Source: Paragordius varius
Taxonomy: Eukaryota > Nematomorpha
DNA: 64,000 nucleotides
Direction: 5' to 3'
Assembly: GCA_964247055.1 (NCBI GenBank)
Contig: OZ176051.1
Location: 7,192,001 to 7,256,000, forward strand
Under the pieces are notes generated by a model. The model saw nothing but the letters and a program-made list of their open reading frames with translations, did no database searches and was not told the DNA's origin. A program made the position numbers and the translations under genes. Below, piece after piece: positions 37,301 through 52,300 of the stretch; positions within the stretch are counted from its first letter, which is position 1; each line of letters opens with the position of its first letter.

Positions 37301-40300
37301 AATTTTTATATTAGAATATTTAAAAAATTGTATCCAAAACTATATATATAATTTAAGTTACCTAATGGATTGGCCAATTTTTAGGTGTTCAGCATTAAAA
37401 ACCCCATGAGACTATAAATGCACCTTATTTTGTCCAATATTTATCAAACTTTCTCATTCTCTTGATAAACTCAAGTTTATATAAAATCTCGTATAATTTG
37501 CTAAAAATACTTCATTTTAAGCTATAACCATAAAATTATTATTGTTGTAAAAAACCATAAAAAAATTTGTTCGGGTTTTCCCACATTAATCTTGTGTTAT
37601 ATCTTTTATAAATTTTATCTTATCTTTATTCTATAAAATATAAATAAATTCTGGCAAAATATTTGTTGCAGTATTTTGAGCGTAAACATCTGGATAAAGG
37701 GATAATAAATTAGTATTCTTTTAATTAATATCCTAATTATTTTTTAATTTTATTTATGATATTTTTCCTGTTATCCTGATTATTAGATATTAATTAGTAA
37801 AATCTCTGAATTTACTTTATTTAATATTATATCTCACATGATTCAAGTTTTTCTGAAAGCAACCCTAAATCATAGAAATAATATTTGGTATTGGACTATT
37901 TATATTGGTAAATGGAGAAAAAAAAAAATATTTTGTTTGAATTAAAACGATATTATACATTTTTTTCCTTATAATTACCGATTTGGCGGTTTACTTTATA
38001 GTTATGGCATTTTAATGGTTGCTTATTTTACACTATAGTTGGGCAATTCGCAACACAGTAATGTATGGAAAAAAATGTGAAATAAGCAACTATTAAAATG
38101 CATATCTTTCAATATTCAACAGCGCTTTGTAAATGTATAACAGTTTTACACATCACATTGCTTCGGTTTTCTTCGTTAATTTCATCGGAGTTATATTTGT
38201 ATTTATAATCTCATACATATTATGTGCATTTTTTTGATGCAACAATGTGTATTATTATTATATTTACCATATGAAAAGGTTATTCAAACAAAATAAAAAA
38301 ACCGAAAGAAAGAGAGAATCTAATCATATAAGCAAAAAAATAAACTTAGAATTATCGGTTTTATAGTTTTTTTTACTATTTGTTTGCAAATATAACAATA
38401 TTTTTACAATTTTTTCTTTGAGTACATATTACTTGGTAATATAAATACTCACTAATCTTTATTATCATAAACATATCAATTTCCAAAAAAATATGTGTTA
38501 ATTTTTTTTGATCAATTTTTTGATATGGCCTTGCCCTTTAACACAATTTTTTTTTTCGTTCTAAATTTTTGAAAAAAATAAATTTGAATCATCAATGCGC
38601 TTACCAAACAATAATTCCAATGCTCTCCTTGACCAACCGAAAAGGAGTGCTTTGAACCAAGAGTTATTAAGCGTATTTCAAAAGCGCAAAGATTTTGCAC
38701 TTTTAAAACGAACCTCCCCCATAAAACCATTATTCGATGAAACTGCTAATTCTAATTTTTACAAATATCAGCATAACGGTAATTGATTCTGTATACATAT
38801 AATTGTTTTTATTTTTGTCTAGGTCAATCATAAGCTATTGTGTCCTTAAATAATTCGATAACATCCAATCTTTTTCCTTCCAATTACTCTTATTTTAAGC
38901 ATCAATCCTATATTTCTCTGTTTTTGTTTTTTTATCATATATATTACTAAAGGGTTGAACAAGAGCTCAATTTACTATTTTTTATGTGTTTGCTGGTTAT
39001 TTAGTTATAAAATATAGAGTTATACAATATAATCAATTCCTCGCAATCTTAATACATTTTTCAAATCTTAATTATTGATATATGCATATGAATATAGTTG
39101 ATTGCTCCAAAGCCGGGGGCTGTAAAACATTGGACATTAATATTGTGAATCCTTTAGCAGCAGCTAATGAGGAATCCGCCATCTCCCACGAAATAGATTA
39201 CAGTGATGCCGATCACCATAGGTATAAGGTTACGTTTGTGCCTGAAAGCTTGGAACCGTATTACCATGTCCATATCTCCATCAACAATGAACCAGTCAAA
39301 GGTAATGATAAATATAGGGCTTGCTTTTAAACGAATTTTAGTCCGAATTTTTTGGTTGATTATGAATGATAGGTTTTCGCTTAAATTTCAAATACGAAAT
39401 GGGAGCTTGTGTGGGTGATTTTGCATGAGTTTATTGGAAATCCAATTTTTCCGTTATCTCTTTATGAATGCCGAGAGTTAAAGTTTTTATTAGGTTAAAT
39501 CCAATTTAAGCCTTACTCCTTAAACTAAAAGGAAATAAAGGACACTCAAAGCTGTGTATTTATTTATAATTCTTAATCATACTATTTGGTATTTTTCATT
39601 TTTAATGAATTTTTTAGCGTTATATTGGTGTTGATCCAACCAATAGTATAAACCTTTTAATGCATTTTACGTTTTTTGGATTTTATATTGATACACATAT
39701 TTTTTTGATACAAAAACATATATATGGGATTAAAGGGTTTATAATGATTAAAATAAAATTATGGACGCTGGTTTAAATAGCCAACCAAATATCTAATCAT
39801 ATCGATTGCTATTAAGAATGTGAATTCTTTCGCAATGAATAACATGTGAAAAAAAATATTTTTATTACATTTTTTTGAATAATAAAAATTGTAGATTCAT
39901 AAAACCCAAATAAAAAATCAACAGTTTTCATCCGATTTCATACCATAATTATTGTGTTATTTCGAGCCTATGTAAATCCATTCTAACTTTTAAAGTTTTG
40001 ACTAATAAAACCAGTTATAATAGTTACAAAAAATTTATATAACCTATATACATATTACAGGGAGTCCATTTCTAGCTAAATATTGTCCAGATTATGTTGT
40101 TGACGAGAACGACAATCGCTGCTTAGATGACCATAAAGGAAAGGTTGATATGAGTGAAAGTATTCGACATATAGATAGCATTGATGGTTCGGCTTACGAT
40201 TCAAGCGCTATTCGCCAAAAAATAAAAACGGAAAAATCTTGTCCAGGTATTAATAATATACGATTAGATATTTAAAATTGTGCTGTATTATTTAAAACAA

Positions 40301-43300
40301 AAAAAGAAAATGATTGATATTGTATGTATGCTAAAATTGTTTGAAAACATTGCAACGAGAAAACGGTTTCAAATGTTCCGGTAATAAATATATTGGCCTG
40401 AAGTTTTTTTCCGGTAAGGATTCAGATTTTTTTTAGTTTCTAAATGTTAAAGACTGCTAATATTTTATGGCATATGAAAAATAACCAAAATATTAAATGA
40501 AAATAGATCGTAAGTTTTTTTTAAAACTGTTTTTCAATATTTGTAGTTAAACGTTGAGTTTTTGATTGGTAATCTCAACATTGAAATTAGTTTAATGGTA
40601 AAACCTTTTTTCAGTTCTCAAAAAGTTCGAAACAGCTAATGTTTTGAATTCTACCTCAAAATATGAGTTTTTTAGTTATAATTTTAATATTTTAATAATC
40701 AGAAACAGAAGCCACTACACTTGGAAGTTCCAAACATTTTATTGATAATGCATTCGATTCCCAACCTTTGCCAACCCATGGGGTTATCGACAAAGAATTA
40801 AATTTCACCAGTAGGTCTTTTCTTACAAAAACATTCATATATGCTCAAAAATTTTTATCATAATATACGGTTTGTATTCCTTTTTAATATTCCAATAATT
40901 ATATGTCATAACTATTTTTGTGCAAAATAGTTCAATTGAAGCAATCAGACACCGATAATGTGAAAGCGGACGATTTTGAAATGACTGTGGATAAAAATGT
41001 GAAAAATTTGAATATGACAATTTTATCAAACCAATCTTCTGTTGCTGTTTCCTGCATTCCAGAATCTCCAGGAATTCATAATTTTGTTTTGAAGAATGAA
41101 ATTCATGGTAATAAAAATATTTATCTATTTTAATATCTTTTATAAACTTACAGGTAAGGCTAAGATTTGATCTTGTTAATGATCGTTTTATAGATATATT
41201 ATAGTTTTAAAATTATCCTAACAAGAAAAATAATAATTAATATTGAATGGCCATATTTAAGGCATATATTTATTTATACATCCATCTATTTAGAAAAAAA
41301 TCTTGTAGGCTTAGACTATTTCAAATATATCCACTACAAAATAGATTATATCAAGTTAAATTTTTTGATTTGGTGAAGGCAGGTCCGTCTGCAAAACATT
41401 CATCAATTAATTTCTCTCTTAATATACGTTGCAATTAATATAATATATATTTGCATTATTTTTCGTTTGATTTTAGGCCATTCATATACGGAAACCATTA
41501 ATTGTTATGTTTGCGATCCGATTGAAAAACGTCAATTTTTGGCAGCGCACCAATTGCATATTTTTATGCCAGCTACCAAAGTTGATGGAATGATAAAACA
41601 AGGACATCCACTAAAATTTCAAGTTTTTGGACCCTTAAATCTCGAACCATATGACATTGAAGTCAAGGGTTAAAATATTATTAATTCATTTTAAAGTTTT
41701 GTATAAATGTGATAATTGGATCGTTGTTTTGCTATTAATATTATCACAATAATTATATCTATATAATATTGGATATTTAGCAATAAAGAACATATATATA
41801 TTAGTATATTTATGATAATTTATCACAGTAAAATGCCAATTACATTTATGTAATATTTGCCGACTTATTAATTACACTAATTAAATTATTGATAATTTTA
41901 AATTTGATTTATCTAATTTTTATGTAAGTTTTACACATTTTTCAGATGACTATGCATCCATTTTTACCATTTCGCCTAATTCAGATCATGGATTGGATGT
42001 TGAATACACTCCGAAGTTTATAGGTACTTTTCCATACATATATTTTTTTAATAGAGCGATTTATTTTAGACAGCAAATTAATTAATTAAACTTTATTCAA
42101 TATTTTAAAGGATGTAAAAAATTATTTTTTATGTTAGGAGATACTCGAATACAAGTACATCACAATGGTGCACCCATAAATGGGAGCCCAATTCAACTAA
42201 AAATTTATGATTCTACCAAAATATTTGTGAAAGAACTTAAAAAGTTTATAATGTTTACGGAACATATCCATCATATACCCAATTTAGTACAGGAAGAAAT
42301 CTCATTTATAAGTATTATTAAATATTTTTTGTTCCAATATTTTTGGTTTCAACTCAATATTATAATTTGTAAGTATAAACATTTTCACTCGAAGCAAATG
42401 AATTTTTATCAAAAAATTATTTGTAAAATCTATGTAGTTAGTGATTAACACGTAAATAAATGAATTTAGTTAATTTTTTATGAACCTATGTTAATTTTTA
42501 TATAAATAATAATAATAATAATGGAAACAATATTCATTATTATATCTGAGAAAAACGTTTTTTATAAAAAGTTCCTATATTCTTCGATAAACCCCTATAA
42601 TTTTTATCAATTTTTCACAGTTGATGCCAGAAAAGCTGGGGTGGGGAATATGGAAATACTTATAACATGTGAATCCACCCCCATACCAAATAGGGTTGAA
42701 ACGCTTAAACCCGACAATCCAAATTTATTGTCACCTACTCCATTAGACAATGGCATGCATAATAGCAATCATAAAAATGGTTTGGGCTCATTACCAACTC
42801 CCCCAGTCATGTATGATACCCAAAATAATCGAAACAAAAAGATATTTCGTGTTTGTGCCAAACCGTATGCTCCTAAACTCCATAAGATTGAAATCAAGTT
42901 TAATGGTCAACAAATACCAGGTATGAAAAAATGGGTCTTTTTTTACCAACCAAAATCGTATTTAATACATTCCTCCATATGGAGCGATTTTAAAACAAAA
43001 ACTTAGGCTGGGATCATCATGTACTTTTTAGTTTGGAATTAAGGTCATAATTCCAAATTTTTAACTGATTAGTTCCTGCCACAACCCATATGGGTATTTT
43101 GAACCCAATATAATGAGTTAAAACTATAAAAATATTCATATTAATCGTAAAACATAATTCAAAATTTAATTTCAAATAATCAATTATAAGATATCTTAAA
43201 TAATATTCACGATGCGAAATACTTTATTATTTTTAGAGAATTAGACCCATTGAGAGAAATGTGTATTGTATATATTATATGCATTGAACATTTTGTTTTT

Positions 43301-46300
43301 TATATATAGGTAGCCCATTTGAATGTCGCATCATAGATCCTTTTGCATTTACTTTGGATTGTGTTCAAAGTCCACACTATTTACAAATAAATGATATTAA
43401 TATTATTGGATTTTCTATGCCTACCGTGTATGCCCAATCGCTTGATACTCAAAATTCTCATGATATAAAAGCCTATTTAGCGCGTATGTTAAATTTGTTT
43501 AAAAAACTAAAATGATCTTTGAAAGGCATATTTTTATACATTAAATATTAGATGAGTTTTTAATAGTACTATTACCGATATAAATATTTTTCTCTAAGAC
43601 TTTATAAACTTTACCATATTTCACATTTTCTTAGCCCTCTATCCCCCAAACACTGATATAAAAGATTTACATAAATGCCACACAAAAATTCAACCGTTGG
43701 CATCTATTGCGATAGATGGCGTGTTTAAATTTATTGATTCTATTACAACGGCTCAATCGAAAAACCTTCATCATAAATTGCATGATTCAAATTCCATTAA
43801 CAATAATAATAATAATAAAATGGCTAATGAACACGCCTCCATAAATAATTATTTGATTGAATTTAATTGTAAAACTGTCTCTAACATTGGTCAACACTTT
43901 CGTTTGGTTGTGGAGTTATGTGGTATGGTACTATTTCAAATCCCTTGCCTAACCTATGATATAACACCCATTAAAGTGCTTAGATTACGAAACAAAATCA
44001 AGCTAAATAAGCTACAAATATTTCAGGGTACGTTTCCTTACTTTTTGTGTTAATTTCACGTAAAATAATATAATATCAATAATGTTATTATCATAATTTT
44101 AAGTTGACACTTCAAGGGCTGGGCCTGGAAACCTTAAAGTTTACATAAATACAAATCAAGCCTTACCCCTACAAGGTAGTGAATTGGGTTGGATGGTACA
44201 TGAATCGATGGATATAATGGTGCCTTTGACATGCACTCCACAGTATATCTAATTTTTTGCACCTAATTACTAAAATTGTAAATTAAAGTGAACAGCAATA
44301 TTTTAATTAAATTTAAGACAATTTTTTATTACGAAAAAATTGGATCACGACGATTTCTTTATTTATTTATTATATTAATAATTAAGGTTCATTTTTTAAC
44401 CAACAATCTTCCCAATAAATAGCCCAAACAGGAAATTTTATTAATATATATATTTCAACAAAAATAAAATTTCAACTCCTAACCGCTGTTTTAGTTTTAA
44501 TAACGGTTTAACACCCTTTTTTTAAACTTCAATCCAAAATAGCTCCACGGTGTGCCATATCGTTCCAATCCCTTATTATAATTTTTCCCTACAACAAATA
44601 TAGATTTGTATACTTTTTCCATTTTATATTTTATAGGTTTAAAAGTGAATCCAATCATCAATATTTACCTCCTGATATGTCGTTATTTCAATCATTAACC
44701 ATGTTTAACACCAATTCTGGTAATATTACATCTAATGAACCAATATATCCCGATAGCTATGATATCGCTTATATGACACAAAGCATTGGGGCTCATACCA
44801 TCACAATTGAATATAATGGAAAACATATATTAGGTATGAATGATTAGTAGTGTTTTAAATGTTTTTTCTGTTTTTTTTGGGGGGTTTGTACTTTTACTTT
44901 ATTTACGGTTAAATTAGTCCGTCAATAATAATATATAGTAAGAATTGTTGGAGTTTAGTTAATTTTATCATTATTTCTTAACTATGCGTTTAGACTACTG
45001 AATGAAATTTATATTATGTTTTTAATAAATTATAATTCTATCATAAGATTTTTATTATAAAATTTATTTGATATCAACATGTTTTGTCAGATTAATACTT
45101 TAGATTGATGCTTTTACCAATAAATCTAGAATAATAATATTTTCAAATTCACTAATCTATAAAATCTTTTATAAATAAGATAATAAAATTTATTACCATA
45201 GTTGATATGATTTATTTTGACAATTAAAACTTGTCCCGAAAATTATGTTTTATAGGTAGCCCTTTTGTTATTCATGCGGAACGTGGCCATAACAAATTAT
45301 ACGCTTGGGGTCCTGGGGTTTGTGCTTATCCATTCTCCAGTTCCCTTTTCAAGTTTCCACCCTTCTTTTACATTGATTGTCGGCATTTGGGATTGAATGT
45401 ACGCGAACTTTTAGACAAACATTATCCCATCAATAATAATACCAATAATCTTAAAACTAACAATAAAATGTTTGAAATAAAGGATATGTTTAATTTGGAT
45501 CCAAATTTGCAGCAAAATGGTTTTACGAATGATACCTTGGCTCATTCAAACAGCCATGATACATGCAACAATAATTTGAGAAAATCATTTTCTTCAAGCA
45601 CATGGTCTTCCAGCATGTATAAAAACCACTTAGATATACTTATTAAAGGTATACTCTTCTATATATATTTTGTTTGCCATGTTTTAACTGCACCTGCTAA
45701 ATCATTATTGCTCTTTAATAAGAAATTAATTTTTGAAGCACTACTATTATTTTTTATCATTTTTAAACGTGTTTTATATTAATTCTTTAAAAGTGAATTA
45801 AATTTTATCATAAGATTTTACTGGTCAACCCATAAAATGGTCCACGCTTCCTATCTTTAAGCATAGTGTTGATAAAAACAATTTCTCCAAACACGATGGG
45901 AATGCCCGTTCAAATTCTATGGTAAAAGAGTTTTTGCCTCCTTCGAACGAAAACGATACTAACCAGGAGACAATGAAAAATTTGTGCTTAGACACCATTG
46001 TTATTCAATATTATCCATATTTTGCTGGGGAACATTTCCTCTCAATCTTTATACGTAATGCGTTGACAAATAACAGCAAAGATGAATATATCGAAATAGA
46101 GGGATCACCCTTTAACGTTCTGATTTATGATGAAAAAGATATTGGTATAACGATCGATAAAAGCAAATCGACGAATCAAGAAGCCCTAACACGCTCACTT
46201 CTGAAACCGTCAGCTAAATGCCTGGAAACACATGGACATAATAACCATTTAAGCAATGATAACACTTTGCTGAATACATCTATAAATCGTAAAATTTTTG

Positions 46301-49300
46301 TTTTTTTTTCATTTTTTATAATAAGCAGTTGAACTGCAAACACGAATTCTATATTTTTTTTTATTTGATAGAATCTTCTGATAGTTTCTCTACCCCTATT
46401 TCTAAAACAAAGCCTCCTGAAGAAGACACTAATACCATTGGTTTTGTTGGACAAATTTATTCAATATTTGGTATTATTATAACGGATTATTTTATTATAT
46501 TCGCAAATCATTTGTTTTTTATTATAACTAATGAATATTTGTTACAGAGTTGTATGTTTAATTTCTCGTTAACGATACATTTTAAATTAAAAATAGTTTT
46601 TCATGATAAATAACTATATATAAAATAGTCAAAAAAACTTATATTGGATAAAAATTAAAAACCTAATTAATTAAAATTTAAAGGTTGTTTTTAAAACCAA
46701 TTTGATACATATTATACAGGTAAAACGCTAAATTGGCGTATATTTATATCCTAAAAATTTATATTTTTTGCCCTGAATTTAAAGTTGATGTCCCATTTTG
46801 TGATGGTAAACCCATATTGCCACCCAAAGTAAACATTAGCACGCAATCCTTAGATTCCGATATAAATAATAATACTGAGAGGGAGATTACATTTACTTGT
46901 GGTCGTACCAATATTAAGGGTAGATACCACATATCTTTTACCCCTTATACAGCTTCTGATTATATCATAACTGCATACTCCGCAAACGAACAAGAAATGT
47001 TATCAGGTTAATAAATATATTAGTATGTGTTTGTTTGATTTTTAAAATAAATTTTTGTGAAACAATTTGATATCAACCGATTTTGTTGAAAAAATACTTA
47101 ATATAAAAACATTAGGATTTCCCCGAACAATCAAGGTTGTCGAACCCATTGATGAAAAGCCTACGAAAGAAATGGCTACTTCCTTATTAACATCGTCGAA
47201 AACTTATCATAGTTTGTGTCAAGAAAACGGGATAGAAAATAAGCGCAATATTAGTGGTTTTTTGGATAAAATTAGTGTTAGAAACTCACAAAGAACTACA
47301 AGTACCCCAACTTCAATAGTTAAATCACCAAACGCGGCAATGGTAAAACATATCGCGGATAAACATAACTCAAATTTGTCACCAAACAAATTTGGCGGAG
47401 GCCTTTTTTCACGCAACTCTCCCTCCATTATCTCGGAAAACAATTCAAACTCTTTACAAAGTGCATGTCTAGCAAATGATAATAATGATATTTTTAACAC
47501 TGCTGATGATATGGATCAAGGTTCACCAAAAATTAGTAAAGAAATTACTACTGGTACAGAAGAGACTTATGTACAGGGTGGTAAGAAAAAGAATAAAGCT
47601 AAAAAGCATGGTGCTTTTCTTTTCACAACTTCAAGGAATAATAATCATAATAATGGAGGAATTAATAAGGCTCAAAACAATAATTTACCCCAAAAATCGA
47701 ATAAAAGCCGGGCTACTTTAAGTAATGAACCATATGCTGAAGGCAAAAATTTATCGTGTAGTGCGATACATACAACATCTGCATTCACTATGTTTAACAT
47801 TGGCCCAGGACAGGAAATAGATGTCATTATATCAGGTACGATACGTTAGTTTTTAAAACACAATGAATTATAAAGATTAATTTTTAATTTTTCCGCATAT
47901 TCATTCTTATAATGCTATTAACTATACACAGGTCCTGATAATTCTTTGGTTCCATGTCAATGTTATTACATGCAACCCGGTGTATACAATGTTGAATATC
48001 AACCAGAGATTTTGGGTAACTAACATGTTGTTAATATTGGCAAAATGATTCAAATATTCGGGATTTTAATAAATTAACCATGAATAGTTTGTGAATAGAA
48101 TTACCCAAATTTTAAATGACATATAATATATACCATTTACAGTTCAAATTCATCCTAAAATAAATTAGGTGTTTTTAAGATCGAAAATTACCTTTATTTT
48201 ATGATATTTTTAAAATATGAAATTCTGTTTAAAATTAATATAATGCTGAAAAAATAATACACTGTATAAAAATATATTTCATATTAATGATGAGTTATAT
48301 TATCCCGAAAACACCAATTTATTTTTAAGGGTAATTTGAATTGTTCAGGATTGAATTTGAATTGTTCAAGGGTGAAGAATTGTAAATGGTATATATAAAT
48401 ATATAGGTGAACACAAAATTGAAATATCGGTTGATCATTGCCTTTTGCAAGGGAGCCCATACATTTGTCAAGTTTATGATCCAACGAAAGTAGAATTAAA
48501 GTTTCCATACAATGAAGACAAAAAATCTTTTATTGTGCAAAAAGAAAATTCTTTTACTTTTGAAGGTTATTTTAGATTATCATTAAATATTTATAAAATA
48601 TTTATGGCAAGTCATTGAAATTTATATATTTTAACATTTTATACTAAAATCATAGCTAATGCATGTAATGCTGGAGTTGCAAAATTTAAGTGTGATGTAA
48701 AACGAAAATCATTAGATAAGCATAACTCCACGTTTGAAAAGGAATTAATTAAATGTCCCAAAGAAGAATATACATTAGAAATAGTTTACAATACAGAGAG
48801 TAATGATATCAAAAGTTGTAAAAATTCCGAGTTCACAAATAAGAATCATTTTAATTATACTGTTACGTTTACACCCATGAGAACAGGAGAATTCGTATTA
48901 ATCCCAATATATGGAGATTTTGCCATCCCAGGTTATTATTATCTTGTAGGCCAACTTTTTTTACAATACAATACATTCATCATAAATATGGATTATTTGC
49001 AATTTATTTTGATTATTAGACGGGGATATTGCAATCAAAGTTAAAGAATACATTACTGAGATTGAATGTGAAGGTGAAGGATTGCGATTTGGCCTAATAG
49101 GTCAGCCATGTAATTTCAAAATTCATGCCAAATATATACAATCAGTCAACGCTAAACACAATAATAAACAACAATTCCCACCCCATAAACCCTGTGTTTT
49201 GATTGAAGGTTTTTCAAAATTTGAAAATATATTTTTTGCAAAATTATAAAATTTTCTAGTGATCAAATTATAAATAAAATATATAAAATTATAGGACCGA

Positions 49301-52300
49301 ATAGTATCCCCACATATGAAATTGTTGGGAACGCTAGTTTAGACATGTTTTCCGTCTCATATGTCCCAATGGAAATTGGTGAATACAAAGTGTTGATAAC
49401 TTTAGAAAATGATTCTGATACAAAACATGGTTAGTTAAATGAATTATTATTATATTATAATTTTTTATTACAACTTACATATATCAGGTCCTTTTACGGT
49501 CAAAATTTGTGACTTAACCAAAATAAAGCTTATAACCCCGGTAAACAATATGAAAAAATTGGTGATTGATCAAACTTCTCGCATTCTTATTGATTGTAAC
49601 AATGCCGGTCCTGGTAATTATATTTTTCAAAATTATTTCTTATTTATTTTTATAAAATCTTATTAAAAAACGCAATATTAAATGGATTTTAACTCTTAAA
49701 AAAATTAATCAAAATATATCCTAAACAAAAACATTATATAAATAATAAATGAATGCTCTTTTTAAAGGTCATTTGGAAGCATTCTTAAAATACCTACCCA
49801 GTTTATCTGACATGAAAAAATTTGAAGGATTGAGTAACGTGGGTGATAAAGATGAAATATCTGATGCCGTTGTTCAGAAAATGACATCACAGGATTATTC
49901 TATATTACTTACGGCTAAAAAATTAGGTATAATTTATTTTTATTTTTTGGTAACTAAATATAATTATAAACTGCTTATTTATTTTTTTATGCCTTTGGTT
50001 TGGATTTTACATACTATAGGAAAAAAAGTTTCAAACTAAATGGTGCACCGACTATAAAAATAAATTTGCCAAAAATTTTCTCGGCTCGAATTTTAATCTT
50101 TTTTTCAAATTGTTCTGATCTCCGTCTTTTTTTTATTTGGTAACTCCATTAACATAACATTCTAATTAGTACAATTCTTCACATTTTAATATAGATTTAT
50201 GATTTTAAGTTCCATTTTTAATATATTAGGTGAATACCTTTTACACCTTAAATGGAATGGTTATGATTTACCAGAATGTCCGTATCTTATTGAATGTGTA
50301 GATAAAGTAATTGAACAACCGTTAGTATTCAAACAAACTACAGTTGATACCGATGATATATTGTCAATCCTTAATAAATACCTTTCGGATGTTAAAATAT
50401 CGCAAGATTGGTCCAATTATTTCACCTTAAATGAAAATCTAAAATCCTTCTTACCCATCGATAAACCATATTCATTTCAAATTGATATGGCGAAATTGTT
50501 TGAAAGTTATATATAATTTTTAAATACTATCGAAATTCAAATATTTATTTATATTTTGACTAATTCATTAAATAATTATGTTAACAGAATTAAAATCCGA
50601 ATGTCCCAATATCGAAACTTTCAAGCCAAATTTATTCCCTAGTATGTATATCGTTTCGACAAACCCTAAAGATACGGCTGATGTAAAAGAAAACCCATTT
50701 TTATCATCAAGCTCAATACATCAAACTGTTATAACGTACGAATTCATAATAAGGCGTAAAGGTTAGTTTGATGGCAAAAAAGTTTTCATATTAAAAAAGA
50801 TTTTGCATAAATATATACTTTTCCATTAATTGTTTAGGACAATATTATTTGAATCTCGGATACCCGAATACTCAAAGTGAATTGGCTAACAAGTCGCCTA
50901 CTGATGGCGAATCATTCAAAACCGGTTTTATACATATATTCGAATCTCCATACAAACTTAATTGTTTCACAAAACTGTCTACATCACTTCCATCATGTAA
51001 CGTTACTGACGTACAATCTGATAAAAACAACGGCACTAAAAATGATTTTTCCCCAATAGAATCTCAATCATTCATAAAGAGTAGTCATAACATGGAAAGT
51101 ACACCTTTAACGAGTGTATCCAAGGAAAATATACTCAAAAAAATGAGTAATATGTTTATCTTTTATAATACTACATATTATACTATATTGGGCTATTTTA
51201 AATTAGCATCTTTATATGTTTAATCCGAGAAATATCGTTTATAAAAATAACGTTTGATAAAAAATTTATTATCTAGGAATGTTCATTTATGACATAAAAT
51301 GTTTCCAGAAAAATATGTAAACATATGCTTTTAAAAGGTGATTTTTTGTCCAGATTAAAGAGAAAAATACGTGAATATGTTTGATTTTTTGTTCAGATTA
51401 AAGAGAAAAATACGTGAATATGTTGTTTCTTTACTATTTATTATTTTTGCGAAATGTCATTAGAGTCTAAATCATTGTCGTCCGAACATCGCAACTTCTC
51501 AGGCCCCTGTGATGTAGTTAATGCAACAAATGCCTCTTGTGTCAAAGTCTCAGGACCTGGTATCAAAAATGGTGTTTTATCAAACTTTAATAGTCAATTT
51601 TCGATCGATACAAAAGGTGCATGTGCTGGCCAATTGACAGTTAAGATTCGTGGTCCAAAAAGTAACTACGCGCGTGATTTATTTTTTAATTTCTGATTTC
51701 GTTTGGTTTGCAAAGATGGAATTTCAAAATATTAAAAAAATTCGTTCTTACATATATTGTCATGATTTAGTAAAAAAATTAAATTTTACTCAAATATCAG
51801 GATTAGATGCCATTTTGTGGTTAAAATTCTTTGGGACTAGTGATTATTTTATATTATGCTTTTATATATTTGTTTAACTAGTTTTAAATTTATAATTAAG
51901 CCTATTTAATCTTGAAAACTGAAAATGCCTGGAGAATAGGCAACTTACCAAACTTTTTTGCCATACAAAATAAAGAATTAACATCTATATATATGTATTT
52001 GGCTAGGCGCTTTTCACGTTCGAATGAAACGAGATCCTGTACGAGACAGAGTTATTCATTGCGAATATCAGCCAACCGAAGTTGGTCATTACACAATTCA
52101 TATCACGTGGTCTGGTAACCATGTACCAGGTTCGCCATTCAATGTTAGCATTTATGGAACATCTGAAGATTATTTAGCGGTGCAATCGGGACAGACGCAT
52201 TATTCAAGAAAAATAAACAGTAATCAAATTCATTTTTTAACAATTAATTTTGGCTAGAGAAATGAATGAATAATAAAAATAATTTGCGAAAAATATTTAA

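Noticed and set aside
38512-38730. Minus-strand ORF opposite the internal first filamin exon
   Set aside because: Shadow of the plus-strand exon; no motif and no splice context of its own.
47219-47721. Extra ORFs on both strands across the large filamin exon 47116-47835
   Set aside because: They overlap a spliced, in-frame filamin exon and look like frame shadows of its Asn/Lys-rich insert.
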